A program made the translations under genes and the position numbers. Below, one piece after another: positions 1 to 10,405 of a stretch of DNA of 64,000 nucleotides. This DNA comes from Nipponacmea schrenckii (lineage: Eukaryota > Mollusca > Gastropoda > Lottiidae), in contig JAUJPP010000007.1 of assembly GCA_030562195.1 (NCBI GenBank), positions 19,899,769 through 19,963,768 of the forward strand. The letters are read 5' to 3'. The notes beneath the pieces were generated by a model. It saw only the letters and a program-made list of their open reading frames with translations. It had not been told where the DNA came from and searched no databases. How positions within the stretch are numbered: position 1 is the stretch's first letter; every line of letters starts with the position of its first letter.

Positions 1-265
1 TTTTTAGAGGATTATGTTCGCCCTATTTTTACAAGTTAATAAAGCTAATTTCAATTTCCTGAGTTTAAATGGGATTCTATAAGCTGTTGAGAATGGCGAC
101 TTGATTCTGCCAAATTAAACAAATTTGAGGCACCCTAAAATCGCGCACAGGCGAAACTAATGTCGATTTAAAATGCATTGATATAGAATAAATTGACAAA
201 TGAAACCGACTTGTTCAAAATGTCATTTGACACATTTAAATATAGAAACCCTTTAGGCCATCACT

Positions 266-642
266 TATGGCGGGGGAAAGCGGCAAGAACCTAATGCTAT
301 GTAGAAATGTCTAATTCAAAACACAAATGTAACATAATGCAATACATAATACCTAAAACGTCTAATGCAAAAGACAAAATACATGAAACTTCTTATACAT
401 AATACCTCATACGTCTAATGCAAAAAAAAACCAAAGTACAAGAAACCTCTATTACATAATACATATAACCACTAATGCACAATTGATTTTACAACCTATA
501 ACATCTACCATAGCATTAGATGACATATCTACTTATCATTAACTATATATCTTTTGTAATATCTTTATTTAGGTCAATGTCAAGGTCGAAATATTGACAT
601 TTCTACATAGCATTAGGTTCTTGTCGCTCCCCCCCCCCCATA
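266..642. mobile_element. MITE with ~46-bp terminal inverted repeats and 6-bp TSD
   Basis: The left end (266-311) begins TATGGCGGGGG and is the reverse complement, with a few mismatches, of 597-642. The hexamer ATCACT lies directly outside both ends (260-265 and 643-648) as a target-site duplication. The interior is a degenerate tandem of TAATGC/ACATAATAC motifs with no coding potential, so this is a non-autonomous DNA element. Confidence 0.75.
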
Positions 643-1579
643 ATCACTAAAACATTATTTTATTTAAGGACAATAATTACATTAAAAAAAGTAACAAAAA
701 TGACTAGGTCAAAAACCTTGGGACTGTCGCTTTAACAAACGATAGGTGGTTGACCATCATAGTGTCGGGCTTAATTAAATTTCCAGCTACTGAAAATGTC
801 ACATTTAACATTATGTTTGATTATTGATCTAACTCATATTTACTTTACATAGATCAGAAATGCAGTCTACTAACAACTATTATTATAAGAAATGGAATTT
901 GATTTCTCTTTCCTTTTAGAGTAAAGAGAGGTCGGGATGTCAAGCTTTGATTTTCATTTCACATCACTTATCTAGATTTCCTGGTAATTTCAATCTCAAA
1001 AAGTAAATTGGTTTGTGTGATTTCATTTCCTCCTCAGTCATTCTTGATATAAGTAAATTGCCCTTTATTTCTGTCTGGAGCAATCTGTTCAAAGGTATAA
1101 AAACTTGGACTACCAGACACTTTAAATCAAAATCTTTAATTGGTTACATCCATTAATTCGAGACAATTTGACAGACAATTGCTTTCTTTCAAAATGAGGG
1201 AAAGCGTTATCTATATATAGGCTTAGTAGGATACTGGATAAGGTTCGTCTTTAATTATATGTACGGCTTTAACTTGTATCTAATTATAATCATAAATACG
1301 ACAATATAGATACCGGTTCACGTACTTTAATTTATCAACTCTATGACTAAAAACAATTTTGCTAACCTTCTGGAAAGGGATATAGTTTTTAAGTTGATTA
1401 TCTGTTCGCCATGTCATATGATAGACTTCTTTTTCAGTTTTTTTTTTGCATTACGTCGTTTGGCTCCAGAAGCAACACGTATATCTTCAGAAAAATCAAT
1501 TTTTTAACTGCAATTTTAATGGATTTAAAACGTACTTTGATAATTTTTTGTAGAAGAAATGTAGAAGAACGAAACATAC
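643..1579. other. Downstream intron of gene A; nothing recognised
   Basis: I searched for the reverse-strand exon 5 of gene A (expected motif around STFC..EEP..DR), which in the paralogues lies 1.2-1.9 kb beyond exon 4, and did not find it. It is probably left of the window. The stretch is AT-rich and otherwise featureless. Confidence 0.5.
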
Positions 1580-1834
1580 CACAATGAAGACAATGTTCCA
1601 CATAAAGTATCCAATCTTTCTCTTGACTCGGCATTGGACAAATAAAATTGGGTGAATGGTGGAACTAACATATTCTTGGGTTGTTAGATCTCGGAATGTT
1701 TCTACATGTTGATAAATGCTCCATTCTTGAGCATCTTGGAAGGCCTTTGTATTCACTGTACAGAGAACATGTTGATCTTCGACTAAAACAACTTCATCAG
1801 CCGACCTTTCAGTAGATAACTGAATTGTTAAATC
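1580..1834 (-). CDS. Gene A exon 4 (beta8-10, pre-M1, start of M1)
   Basis: 255 nt, phase 0/0, acceptor TTTTCAG before GATTTAACAATT and donor GTG|GTATGT. It aligns residue for residue with exon 4 of genes B and D, and ends in the first half of M1 (MWNIVFIV). Confidence 0.8.
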
Positions 1835-3665
1835 CTGAAAATGGACAAGTTTCATGACCTTGCCATAACGCATTTCTCAGATATATGAACAAGTAGTTGT
1901 CTAGCAAGATACGCCCACATTTAAATATATTATCTGCCGGAAAAACGTCAAATTCGAACTTGACCGCCGTCTTATCAATTTAACGCCGTCTAACAACAAG
2001 TTTCATCAAAATCCAATGAAAATTGTAGCTTCTATTGCATCCACAATAAAATTTTGACGCAATTTTACTAAATCAAGGACAATAACTCAAAAATTGTTTA
2101 CGAAAAATCGTCAAATTCAAACTTGACCACCGCCTTATCAATTCGAATGCTCATGCCAAGTTTCATTCAAATCCATTGAAAATTGTTGCTTCTATTGCAT
2201 CAGTAATAAATTTTGATGTGATGTAACTAAGTCAAGGGCAATAACTCAAAAACCGTTCATCGAAAAATCTTCAAATTCGAACTTGACCGCCGTCGTATCA
2301 ATTCCAATGTTCAAACCAAGTTTATTTAAAATCAAAATAAAATTGTAGCTTCTATAGTATCTACAACAAATGTTGACGGACCGACAGACCGACGGACAGG
2401 GGCGACGACAATATACGTCCACATATTCATGTTGGCGTATAAAATGATTTTATTATTAGTTAACTAGGAATAACAGAACATATAAAAACCTGAACGTCAA
2501 AAGGAAAGTGTTCCAGCTCCAAGTTTTCTCGAAATTTTCCCTTAAATCTCCACAATAAGAAAACAACTGGATATTCGTAGCCTTCTTCCTTAAAATGAAC
2601 AGTAAAACTTCGCCGATTCCATTCTAACTCTCCATCTGTGTTTAAAACTGTCATTCTTGGTATCCAGTAGTTGGATGGGTCATAATTGTCTAAATCCTTA
2701 AACAGAGAAATAGTTTAGTATATAATTAACAGCAGCCAATCATTAAAATTTTGATCTACCTGTTCAGTAGCCCATAGTTGATTTATTTGACATTGATTTG
2801 AATTGTAAGACAATAATTGAATAATTGAAGAGAACACAAATAAACAAATTTCAAAACATCGTACATTTTTAGCTGCCAAATGTTTCAGGGCGGGTTCTTG
2901 CCATTTCGCCTGAACAAAAACCTCAGCTTCAAATATCTGATCCAAAGTTTCGATGTCGATTATCTTTAAAAAGGCACATTTGATTTCTACGGTCACCTGA
3001 AAAGCAATCAATATTAAACAAATGTTCAGTTTATTGTAACCGACATTTAGATCTACTCTTGCATGCTTGAATTGCAAACAATACGGTAGGCCTATCAACA
3101 TTTATTAAATCAAATCCAACTTTATTATGTAAATGGGGTAAGGCCTATTTGAATCAAACTTTCTATGAGTCCATATGTCGTACCGTGGTATTAGTTGTAG
3201 CCATAATAGAGGTTGTAGCCTTCTACCAGTAGCCTACATCGTAGTCGAGAACAAGTCGGCGTTAAAAACTAAACAAACCTTGTCTTTTCGAGAGCCTAAG
3301 AATTGTGTTACTCCTTTTTCAGGTGTTACTTTTTCATTCAAGTTGATCACTGCAGTAGCACAACTTTGCATAATTGCATTGCTTTTCTCTAAAGTAACCA
3401 CGAGGTTCCGAAATGTATCAGCCAGCTTGAGATCTTTGCCAGGGCTTGGAGTTTGATTTAGACTAACAAGACTAAAAGAACCAGATCCCACGTTGGGTGA
3501 GTGTGATGCGTCTGAGTCATTTATATTTGAGTTTGAAGCCGAAGATGTTTCTTGATTCCGACATTGGTTTTCATTTCGCCTTATCATTAGAGTTCCTTCT
3601 GTTGAACTACTAGACGATGTGCCCGATTTTCTTTTGCCTTGACCTGGCATTAAATATACTGACAT
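1580..3665 (-). CDS. pLGIC-like gene A, 5' part (exons 1-4), Cys-less ion-channel paralogue
   Basis: Four phase-0 exons on the minus strand: 3665-3279, 2996-2865, 2696-2490 and 1834-1580. They encode a Ser/Asn-rich N-terminus, then the beta-rich ligand-binding-like domain of a pentameric ligand-gated channel: VTVEIKCAFLKI strand, AKWQEPAL, WIPRM loop, FPFDVQ Pro-loop, and the basic pre-M1 RVKRK leading into M1. The two cysteines of the Cys-loop are absent (E and L occupy the aligned positions), as in prokaryotic channels. The start at 3665 is the first ATG in frame with A at -3; ATG 3650 is an alternative. The transmembrane exons are expected left of the window. Intron 3 carries a HINE-like repeat. 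The ligand is unknown; the family call is firm for the fold and weak for function. Confidence 0.75.
1905..2443 (+). repeat. HINE/pearl-like tandem-repeat element in gene A intron 3
   Basis: About three degenerate ~160-bp units ('AAATTCGAACTTGACCG', 'CAATAACTCAAAAA', 'TCCATTGAAAATTGT') end in a GACGGACC tract and the hairpin pair ATACGTCCACAT/ATGTTGGCGTAT followed by AAAA. This is the standard 3' end of this repeat in the window. Confidence 0.7.
2490..2696 (-). CDS. Gene A exon 3 (WIPRM to FPFDVQ)
   Basis: 207 nt, phase 0/0, acceptor TTTAAG|GAT and donor CAG|GTTTTT. It holds the W-x-P strand motif, the LLWRFKGKFRE strand and the FPFD Pro-loop core. Exon 3 of B and C is exactly the same length. 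Confidence 0.8.
2865..2996 (-). CDS. Gene A exon 2 (beta1-beta2)
   Basis: 132 nt, phase 0/0, acceptor TTTTCAG|GTG and donor AAT|GTACGA. It encodes the first strand pair, ending AKWQEPAL, the typical opening of a pLGIC ligand-binding domain. Confidence 0.8.
3279..3665 (-). CDS. Gene A exon 1 (Ser/Asn-rich N-terminus)
   Basis: 129 codons, donor AAG|GTTTGT. The first ~80 residues are polar and low complexity (SSSSS runs). They are followed by a conserved segment (LADTF..L..T.EK...IMQSC...V.NLN.K) shared with exon 1 of B and C. No hydrophobic signal peptide is visible. Confidence 0.7.
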
Positions 3666-3699
3666 CTTGATCCACAAATGGACTTAAAAAGTGAATCGC

Positions 3700-3795
3700 T
3701 TCATCAAAACACCATCTCTTTCCCAGGCAGACGACGAATATAAAAGGGGGACTACTCTATTTAAATTTAATTTACCTCCCTTGCAAATTCATAAC
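3700..3795 (-). promoter_or_regulatory. Conserved 5' flank of gene A with upstream AUG
   Basis: On the minus strand the block ...GGGAGGTAA...TTCGTCGTCTGCC...AGATGG matches the regions upstream of exon 1 in genes B and C. ATG at 3715 opens a 4-codon upstream frame (ATG GTG TTT TGA) ahead of the main start. The block likely contains the transcription start, but no TATA box is evident. Confidence 0.5.
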
Positions 3796-3865
3796 ATAAT
3801 AAATAGCAGAACTGTAAGCAGTCATTTAGGCACACTTTTTAAAGCAAACCTCATTTAGACATAAT

Positions 3866-4345
3866 CAGTGGCGTAACCAGCGGGGGGGGGGGGGGATTGG
3901 TAGGTAGGGTGCAAGGGGGACTTTAGAACCCCCCCCCCCCCCAAAATGTACGCTGGTCCGCACCTCCCACCCCACACTTTTACTGAACTCGTCGGTAAAA
4001 CGTGGAATCGGTCGGTAAAAAGGGGGTCATGGATGGAACCGTCGGTAAAACGTGGAATCGATCGATTGAACCGATTAAATAACCTAAATAGTCAAAACCT
4101 TGTGTTGGCTATGATCGGTCGATAAAAGATGGCAAGGTGGGACCGTCGGTAAAACCAATTGACCTTAAAAATAAAAACCTTGTGTTGGTTATGATGTTAT
4201 CAGTAAATTGTCAACATTAAAAGTATTTTTTTACTGAAACTACCGGAATCGGTCGCTATAAGTTGGTTATGACTGGAGTCTTCGATAACCGATTGGTTAA
4301 CCGATACCCTTGTTATCGGTAAGCTGTTCGTTTAGGCCAAATTCC
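3866..4345. repeat. Dispersed repeat rich in CGGTAAAA, inverted copy of 36120-37265
   Basis: The region starts with G- and C-homopolymer runs and repeats GTCGGTAAAACGTGGAATCGGTC-like motifs. The same motifs appear in opposite orientation at 36.1-37.3 kb (for example the GGTCCCACCTTGCC segment near 37.12 kb). It is non-coding. Confidence 0.6.
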
Positions 4346-4370
4346 ACATGGGCGATTAAAGTACTGACGA

Positions 4371-4645
4371 CCACAAAAAATTAATCGCATGGTTTTTTAT
4401 CGCCAGAAAACTGAAATCGCAGGTAGTCGCATACTTTCCTACAAGAATTAATCGCATGTGGCTTCAGTGTCCACTTATGCGACTAAATAAAGAATCGCAA
4501 TGGTTGGGACAACACGTGATACAAATATTTACAATGAAAAAGAAAAATGCAGCACGGTACAGACTACTGTCTGAAATTGCTGTAGGAGACTACCTGCGAT
4601 TTCAGTTTTCTGGCGATAAAAAACCATGCGATTAATTTTTTGTGG
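4371..4645. repeat. 58-bp perfect inverted repeat with 159-bp spacer
   Basis: Positions 4371-4428 are the exact reverse complement of 4588-4645 (begin CCACAAAAAATTAATCGC, end TTTTTTGTGG). The right arm runs into the Harbinger-like reading frame, so this looks like a foldback or inverted duplication within that element. Confidence 0.75.
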
Positions 4646-5238
4646 TGATGAGGAACATGTGCTAGGACAAATGACAGAAAATTCAGAGTTTGAGGATAAT
4701 GTAGAAGAGGCTGTAATTCCACCTCCCAAGAAGAAACGTAAACACAAGTACTGGGTACGTCCCTGGATTACAAGGAGAGAAGAAGTGACACAGAATACTA
4801 TGTTCAAATTACAATCAGAATTGATAGCAGTAAGTATAAAAAAATATTTGATATTAAATTATTAAATATGAGTAGTTATTGCAGTACTTAGAATAAAATT
4901 TAATACTTTAGTTTCTATGCATAAGTACATGAGTTATGACTGTATGTAAATATTTATATAATAATTAATAATAGGCATTTCCCTTATCATATTACCTATA
5001 TATTCATACATATATATATTACTTACAATAAATATTTATATATTAAATATGGTTTCCCTAATAGATGGATGACACTACTGAATACCGATCATTATTAAGG
5101 ATGGATGGAGATACCTATACAATCCTTCTTGAAACTCTCAGGCCTGAACAGAAAAAGAAGGACACCTACATGCGCAAAGTCATTCCCCCCCCCCCCCCCG
5201 AGGAAAGGTTATCCATCACATTGAAGTATTTAGCTCTG
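4529..5238 (+). pseudogene. PIF/Harbinger (HARBI1-like) transposase N-terminal remnant, two exons
   Basis: Two pieces join in phase 0: up to 4829 (donor GCA|GTAAGT) and 5065-5238 (acceptor CTAATAG, donor CTG|GTAAGT). They carry the Harbinger N-terminal signature: YWVRPWITRR, then EYRSLLRMD...LL..LRP..KKDTYMRKVIPP..ERLSITLKYLA. The upstream frame from 4531 (MKKKNAARYRLLSEIA) is a plausible original N-terminus, cut by the inverted repeat. A C-homopolymer at about 5185-5199 expands the IPPEER motif to five prolines in frame. The DDE catalytic exons are not present downstream, so this is a truncated copy. Confidence 0.65.
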
Positions 5239-5409
5239 GTAAGTTAAAAATTATATGAATGTAGCAATTACCCTAATTAAATTAAAATATTTTAACACAA
5301 TTATAGACATTACCAATTAATTGTATTAATTATTTATTTTTATTAATTAATTATTTTCATACTTTCTGAAATGTATGCAAAACATTAAATTATTATATTT
5401 TAAGTGTTT

Positions 5410-5735
5410 TTGTTAACCTTTTACTTAAAAGATAGCAACGAAAAGCGTTGAAATACTCCCAAATGGCAGCCATACTAAAAATAAGAATAATTCACATTTG
5501 TGTTTTTAGGAAAAGTGTCATATTTGGGCTAAAAACGATCTAGCTCGGTCAAAAATTGTCCGATTGCCACCAAAATCAATAAAGGTCCTCAATATGTGCC
5601 CAATAATCCACATACCAAATTTGAAAAAGATCAATCAAAAATTGTAGGCTATAGAGTGAACACAAGGCAGACAGACGGACAGACAGACAGGGGCGACTAC
5701 AATATACGCCCACATTTATGTGTGGGCGTATAAAA
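5410..5735 (+). repeat. HINE/pearl-like element, 3' end
   Basis: Ends with AGACAGACGGACAGACAGACAGG, then GGCGACTACAATATACGCCCACAT and its hairpin partner ATGTGTGGGCGTAT, then AAAA. Only a remnant of the ~160-bp core precedes it. Confidence 0.6.
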
Positions 5736-6842
5736 ACAATTGAGCGAGTAAAATGAAATGGGAGATACAAAATTTTGCATAAGTTTTGGTGGATTTGATC
5801 CATGTGAAAACATTAGGCTATACAGAAAAGTTTTTTTTTCCTGAGAATAAACATACATGTACGTGGAATGTCCTTCCAAAAATTTCAAACAACAGAATAA
5901 TCTCATTATTTGAAGTAAAACCATACTCCGTTGCCTTTCCGCATATACTATTTGACTATGACTTTGCCTGCGATGCCATGCCTATAATTTGCCGATTCCC
6001 ATAAGCCGGTATTTCAATCACGGGTTAACCTATCGTTTTGATTTTTGCGATTAGGTTTATGCACAATACAGTTAGTTTGAGTCCTTTCTTTCCACAAGAT
6101 GTATTTAGTAGATCAAAGTGGTTTGGAAACTGTCATATAAATAACAAAAAGCACACATTAATTTAGTGGATGTGAATTTAAAATGAAAAATCTAACCTAT
6201 GCAAAAAACATGCATCTTTAAAAAAATATATATTCATTCTCCATTCTGGGCCATTTCTAATGCCCACAACAAACTTTTTTAACAAAAAGGCAAACATTCA
6301 TAAAATGAAGGACAAATTAATTTTATTTAATCGATTGTACAGAATTGTTGAGAGCATTTCAGACTGTATTTCAAGTTAATACCCTTTTGACGATAACGAA
6401 CTGATATACCTAATTCAAGTAAGAAACCTTCCTGATAGAATTACAAGCAGAATATATACCACATAATATTAATCATTTCATTAGGGAAGTGCTAAAAGAC
6501 ATGAGTAGTCGACCTAGTAAAATCCATAAATAATGATCGTTAGATTTTCTTCAGAAACTGGAAATGTTATTGCTTGATGTCTCTTACATCTGAAGATATA
6601 ATTGAATGCTTTTAAGATAATTATTGAGGACAGACATATTTTTCCTTTCGAAACACCAGAGGCTATTCTGAAACACATTTTTTTAGTTATTTTGGCACCG
6701 ATACATGATATATGTATATGGTATGGTATGGACATCTTTTGGTATTCTAAATTATCATGTTATCACTATTATTTTTTTGCATATTCCCAATAAGATATGA
6801 TAGGCCAAAGCCTTCATATATATTATTTAGGAATAAATAATT
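5736..6842. other. Intergenic, nothing recognised
   Basis: AT-rich sequence downstream of the aminotransferase. Short open frames here lack codon bias, splice context or recognisable motifs on both strands. Confidence 0.4.
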
Positions 6843-8006
6843 TTAAATATGCTTTTCAAGAGCCTTCAAAGCCTCTTTCATATTTTTTCTCCCATAACCA
6901 ACTCTAACAAAGCCATCCTCATAATCATAAGCTGTTGAAGGCAATAAGAGAACGTCTGCATGATGAGCCAAATAATCACACCATTTATCTACAGAGCCAT
7001 TATGTTGCTTTAAAATCTTGTCTTTCACTCTAATAAATCCTACAGTAGAAGCTTCAGGTCGATGCCATTCTAAACAATCAGAATGCTTCTTAAAGAATTC
7101 CTCCAATATTGTAAGATTAGTTCTGATAATATTCATAGTGTGCTCTATAACCCAATCTTTATTACGTAAAGCAATAATAGCCAATATTTCACTTGGTGTC
7201 GACGAGCATATCGTCAACCAATCTCTAAAACTTTGAAATTTCCCCATCAATTCTTTATTCTTTGTACATAACCAGCCGATTCTTAAACCTGGTAAAGCAA
7301 AAGTCTTCGATAATCCGCATAAAGTAACTGCATTGTTGTACATGGTAAAAGCTGAATGCAAGGCTTTAGTTTCAGTGTTATTACTCAAACGATACATTTC
7401 ATCAGAAAACAAAAGAATATTCCTCTCTTTGCATAATTCAACGATCTTCTGCCATTGTTCGTGATTTGGTTGCCAACCAGTTGGATTATGGGGAAAATTA
7501 ACAACAAGAAGTTGAGTTTCTGGTTTCAACAGCGTTTGAAGGTAACCAATATCAAATTCCCATCCCTTATCCTCGTGATATTGAGGTTTCCAATACGTCA
7601 CATCAGCTCCGTCTAGTTCCAAGTTACCATAAAGACTCTGATATCCAGGAAAGGTCGCAATAACATGGGGTCTGGAAGCTGGTCCTTCCTTCCCAAAGGT
7701 ATCCACGAAGGCTTTCATTGCAATGTAAATTCCTTCTTGGGGAACAACGACCTGGATTTCCTCTGGGGTACTTGCGGGATACAGTTTACAAATTTCTGCT
7801 CTCAGTAACGGATGTCCAGTGCTTTGTATGTAAGATAATTGTAAATTGTCCCACATTTTCTTACATTCGTCATCAGCCCTAGCTATCAGGTCTTTCATTT
7901 GTATTCCTTCAGCATCCGAACAACACAACAGATGTTTGACGGAGAATTCATATTTGGCGAAGAATCTCTCTAATTTGAAACTAGGAGGTATCTTTTCTTG
8001 GTCCAT
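6843..8006 (-). CDS. PLP-dependent class I/II aminotransferase, intronless coding region
   Basis: A 387-aa fold-type I aminotransferase, complete in one exon. Visible features: QEGIYIAMKAF near 90, N-x-P-T-G at 174-177 (PLP phosphate/ring contact region), SDEMYR at 201-206 with D202 (pyridine N) and Y205, the Schiff-base lysine K234 in GLSKTFALPGLRIGW, and R368 in FVRVGYGR for the substrate carboxylate. All core residues are present, so an active enzyme is expected. The substrate cannot be assigned; the short length and lack of targeting sequence suggest a cytosolic enzyme resembling bacterial kynurenine-aminotransferase/capreomycidine-synthase-like proteins. The ATG at 8006 is followed by a normal N-terminus, and a good acceptor (TTATTTTCAG, minus strand, ~8020) lies just upstream, suggesting a spliced 5'UTR. 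It sits between divergent genes A and B. Confidence 0.88.
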   Translation of the reverse strand: MDQEKIPPSFKLERFFAKYEFSVKHLLCCSDAEGIQMKDLIARADDECKKMWDNLQLSYIQSTGHPLLRAEICKLYPASTPEEIQVVVPQEGIYIAMKAFVDTFGKEGPASRPHVIATFPGYQSLYGNLELDGADVTYWKPQYHEDKGWEFDIGYLQTLLKPETQLLVVNFPHNPTGWQPNHEQWQKIVELCKERNILLFSDEMYRLSNNTETKALHSAFTMYNNAVTLCGLSKTFALPGLRIGWLCTKNKELMGKFQSFRDWLTICSSTPSEILAIIALRNKDWVIEHTMNIIRTNLTILEEFFKKHSDCLEWHRPEASTVGFIRVKDKILKQHNGSVDKWCDYLAHHADVLLLPSTAYDYEDGFVRVGYGRKNMKEALKALEKHI

Positions 8007-9960
8007 ACTTTAGTTTTGGAACTGAAAATAAATATCACAATGAAAATCAACCTTCTCTGTTATCTGTTATTGGTGCAGGTTGGTGATGACGTATGGACGT
8101 TTGAGTCATAAATATACTACCAAGTAAGTACGAATATATAAACGCTATCAATGTATAGACCACAATCAAACGTGAACAAATCCTTGGCCTAGTTAACCTG
8201 ACAAAAATAAGTAGGCCAAAGGCATCATTTTAATAGCAATACTGATTGATTACTGTCATATGACATAACAACGGCGTGGTTATTAATATGTTAGTTTGTT
8301 GCGAACGTATAACGGTCGGTTATATGAAACAATGAAAACTCTACCTGATGTAAACAAAATTGTGCAAACTCTTCAATCTTCAACGAATGCTAGTTGATAA
8401 TAGCACCTATAGTTTAAAAGTTCACATGTTTGATTCGGCTCGTATTCAAACAAGATGAATTAATTATATCCGATCTTTTTAGATTTGTTGTTTTTCAATC
8501 AATATTTCAATACAGAAAAGTTGATTAGTTATTTAGATTATCGTTTTAACAGATTATTTGGTTTAAACATTGATAAAACACGCCGATATTTTTTATAGTA
8601 AGCTAAATTCTTTTTAATAATATGAGTTTCGACCTTTGAAGAATAAGATAGAAACTGGAGTACTGCCCTGTGCATCTACCGAAGTTATTTATTCTGGCCT
8701 TGCCATTAAAACAAATTATAGGAGTTAATGAATATTGAATAGGCTTAGTCAAACAGACTAATGATTATGGACATTTGAAAACCGTCTAAGGGAATGCAAT
8801 TATTCTGAGATATGTGATAGATTATGATGTAGCATTGTTATAATTGATAATTCATTGTTAAGCTCTACTGAATCAAAAGACTCGCCTTTTGTTAATTTCA
8901 CACATCTGGTAAGATGCCTATCTATTTCATAGGACAAGATCTTACATCTTTTATCGTCACCTATCGGGTACTTGAAAAGTAAAACCATGTGTGGGTAAAT
9001 TACTTTAATATTAAGGGACAACAGGGGATGCATTTTATCTAAGTTCTAACAGATATTCTTAATGAGGAACATCTGGATAGATAGGCCTAATATAAATATA
9101 GGTATCAAACTATGAGGGGGCATTCAATCTAATATTTCGACTCAATCACTTTGGCAAGGGAAAAGGGCGGTTGACTGGGAAGAAAAAGGTCTGAGGTAGA
9201 TCTTTTGATACAGTAGAGTGCCATTAGAGTTTGATGAAAATAAAGTAGGATTTGTTATGTTTTAATGTGCCTTCAATTCATTGTGTCTTGGGAAGAGAAG
9301 AAGTAACCAGTATCCAGTAAGTCATAGGCATAACTAGCCTAGTAGCATAGGAAACCTACAACAGCAAGCCCTAGCTCATATCTCCAACTAAAGAGCTTGC
9401 CTACAGTATATATGCAGAGCGTATTAAGAACATGTCTGCAATTTATAAATAACTTGTCTACAATTTTGGTGTTTGCATTTCCTGCCTACAATATACAATA
9501 CAACTTGTCTGCAATGACATGGATATACAAATAATTCTTTTTTATTTAAAAGATTTAAATTTTCATTTTATTACAATTCCTAATCACACCTAGTGCACCA
9601 TAATAAAGTAATGAAGAAAAAAAAACTTTTAGTAGGCTAAATGTTTTAGCAATATGTTTCAGTGACAAAACTACAAAAAATTATCAAATATTAAACGCGC
9701 ACTTCTGATCATTTTCAATAATGAAATTCATGCCATGAACAGGTCTTGATTAAAAAATCAAGTCGATATGATAGGCATACATAGAGACTATCCAATCGCC
9801 GTTTATACAGTAGTCCTAGGCCTACACGATTCACAACTTTACACAGTCAAAAAGAAGACTACAAGCTTTTCACGTTAGGCCCAACATGGCATTGTTCGTC
9901 TTCATTTGCTCATTAGGTGCATTTAATCATTGGCTTTTTATATTTGGGATAATAAGCTCT
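8007..9960. other. Intergenic region between the aminotransferase and gene B
   Basis: It holds the probable 5'UTR/promoter of the minus-strand aminotransferase (acceptor at ~8020; upstream exon not located) and about 1.9 kb of AT-rich sequence without a recognisable gene. Confidence 0.4.
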
Positions 9961-9964
9961 TGCA

Positions 9965-10060
9965 ATTAAGGGGGATAACTGTTCTTAAGTAGAGTTGCTT
10001 CCCTTATTCCATCGTCTGCAAAGAAAGATTAAGAAGATGGCGTCAATTTCATATTTTTGA
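9965..10060 (+). promoter_or_regulatory. Conserved promoter/5'UTR block of gene B with short upstream ORF
   Basis: AAGGGGGATAACTGTTC...CTTCCCTTATTCCATCGTCTGCAAAGAAAGA...AAGATGG is matched closely by the flank of gene C and more loosely by gene A. ATG 10037 opens an 8-codon frame ending TGA at 10060. An in-frame TAA at 10106-10108 separates this from the main start at 10136. Confidence 0.55.
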
Positions 10061-10135
10061 AAGAAATGAGAAAATCTAATTTTTCGTTCAGTTTTAAATT
10101 CTTTTTAACGAGTTAGTCAAAATATCCTTGACAAA

Positions 10136-10405
10136 ATGTCGAATCAAAACACTGAGCCACACAGTGATCCACCGTCTAGCTCAAATTCACCCACAAAGGA
10201 ACGAAATGAAAACAAAAATCAGAACCATAGCCAAACGGAAGTTAATGAAATCAACAGTCATAGTTTAACGCCTGTTAAACTATCTGATACATTCCTTAGA
10301 CTGAATTCTACAATAGAGAAAGGCGAAACTATTATGCAAGGTTGTACTAATGTCGTATCCAACTTAAATAGCAAGACACAAAATTTAGGCGATCGAAAAG
10401 ATAAG
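10136..10405 (+). CDS. Gene B exon 1
   Basis: 90 codons, donor AAG|GTTTGT. Polar Asn/Ser/Glu-rich start, then the conserved KLSDTF..LN.TIEKG..IMQGC.NVVSNLN segment. An in-frame stop 28 nt upstream fixes this ATG as the start. Confidence 0.8.

Noticed and set aside
1..1579. Exon 5 of gene A expected within ~1.2-1.9 kb of exon 4
   Set aside because: No minus-strand match to the STFC..EEP..DR..NN motif was found; it probably lies outside the window.
3175..3456. 93-aa plus-strand frame opposite gene A exon 1
   Set aside because: Antisense shadow of an exon supported by splice sites and two paralogues.
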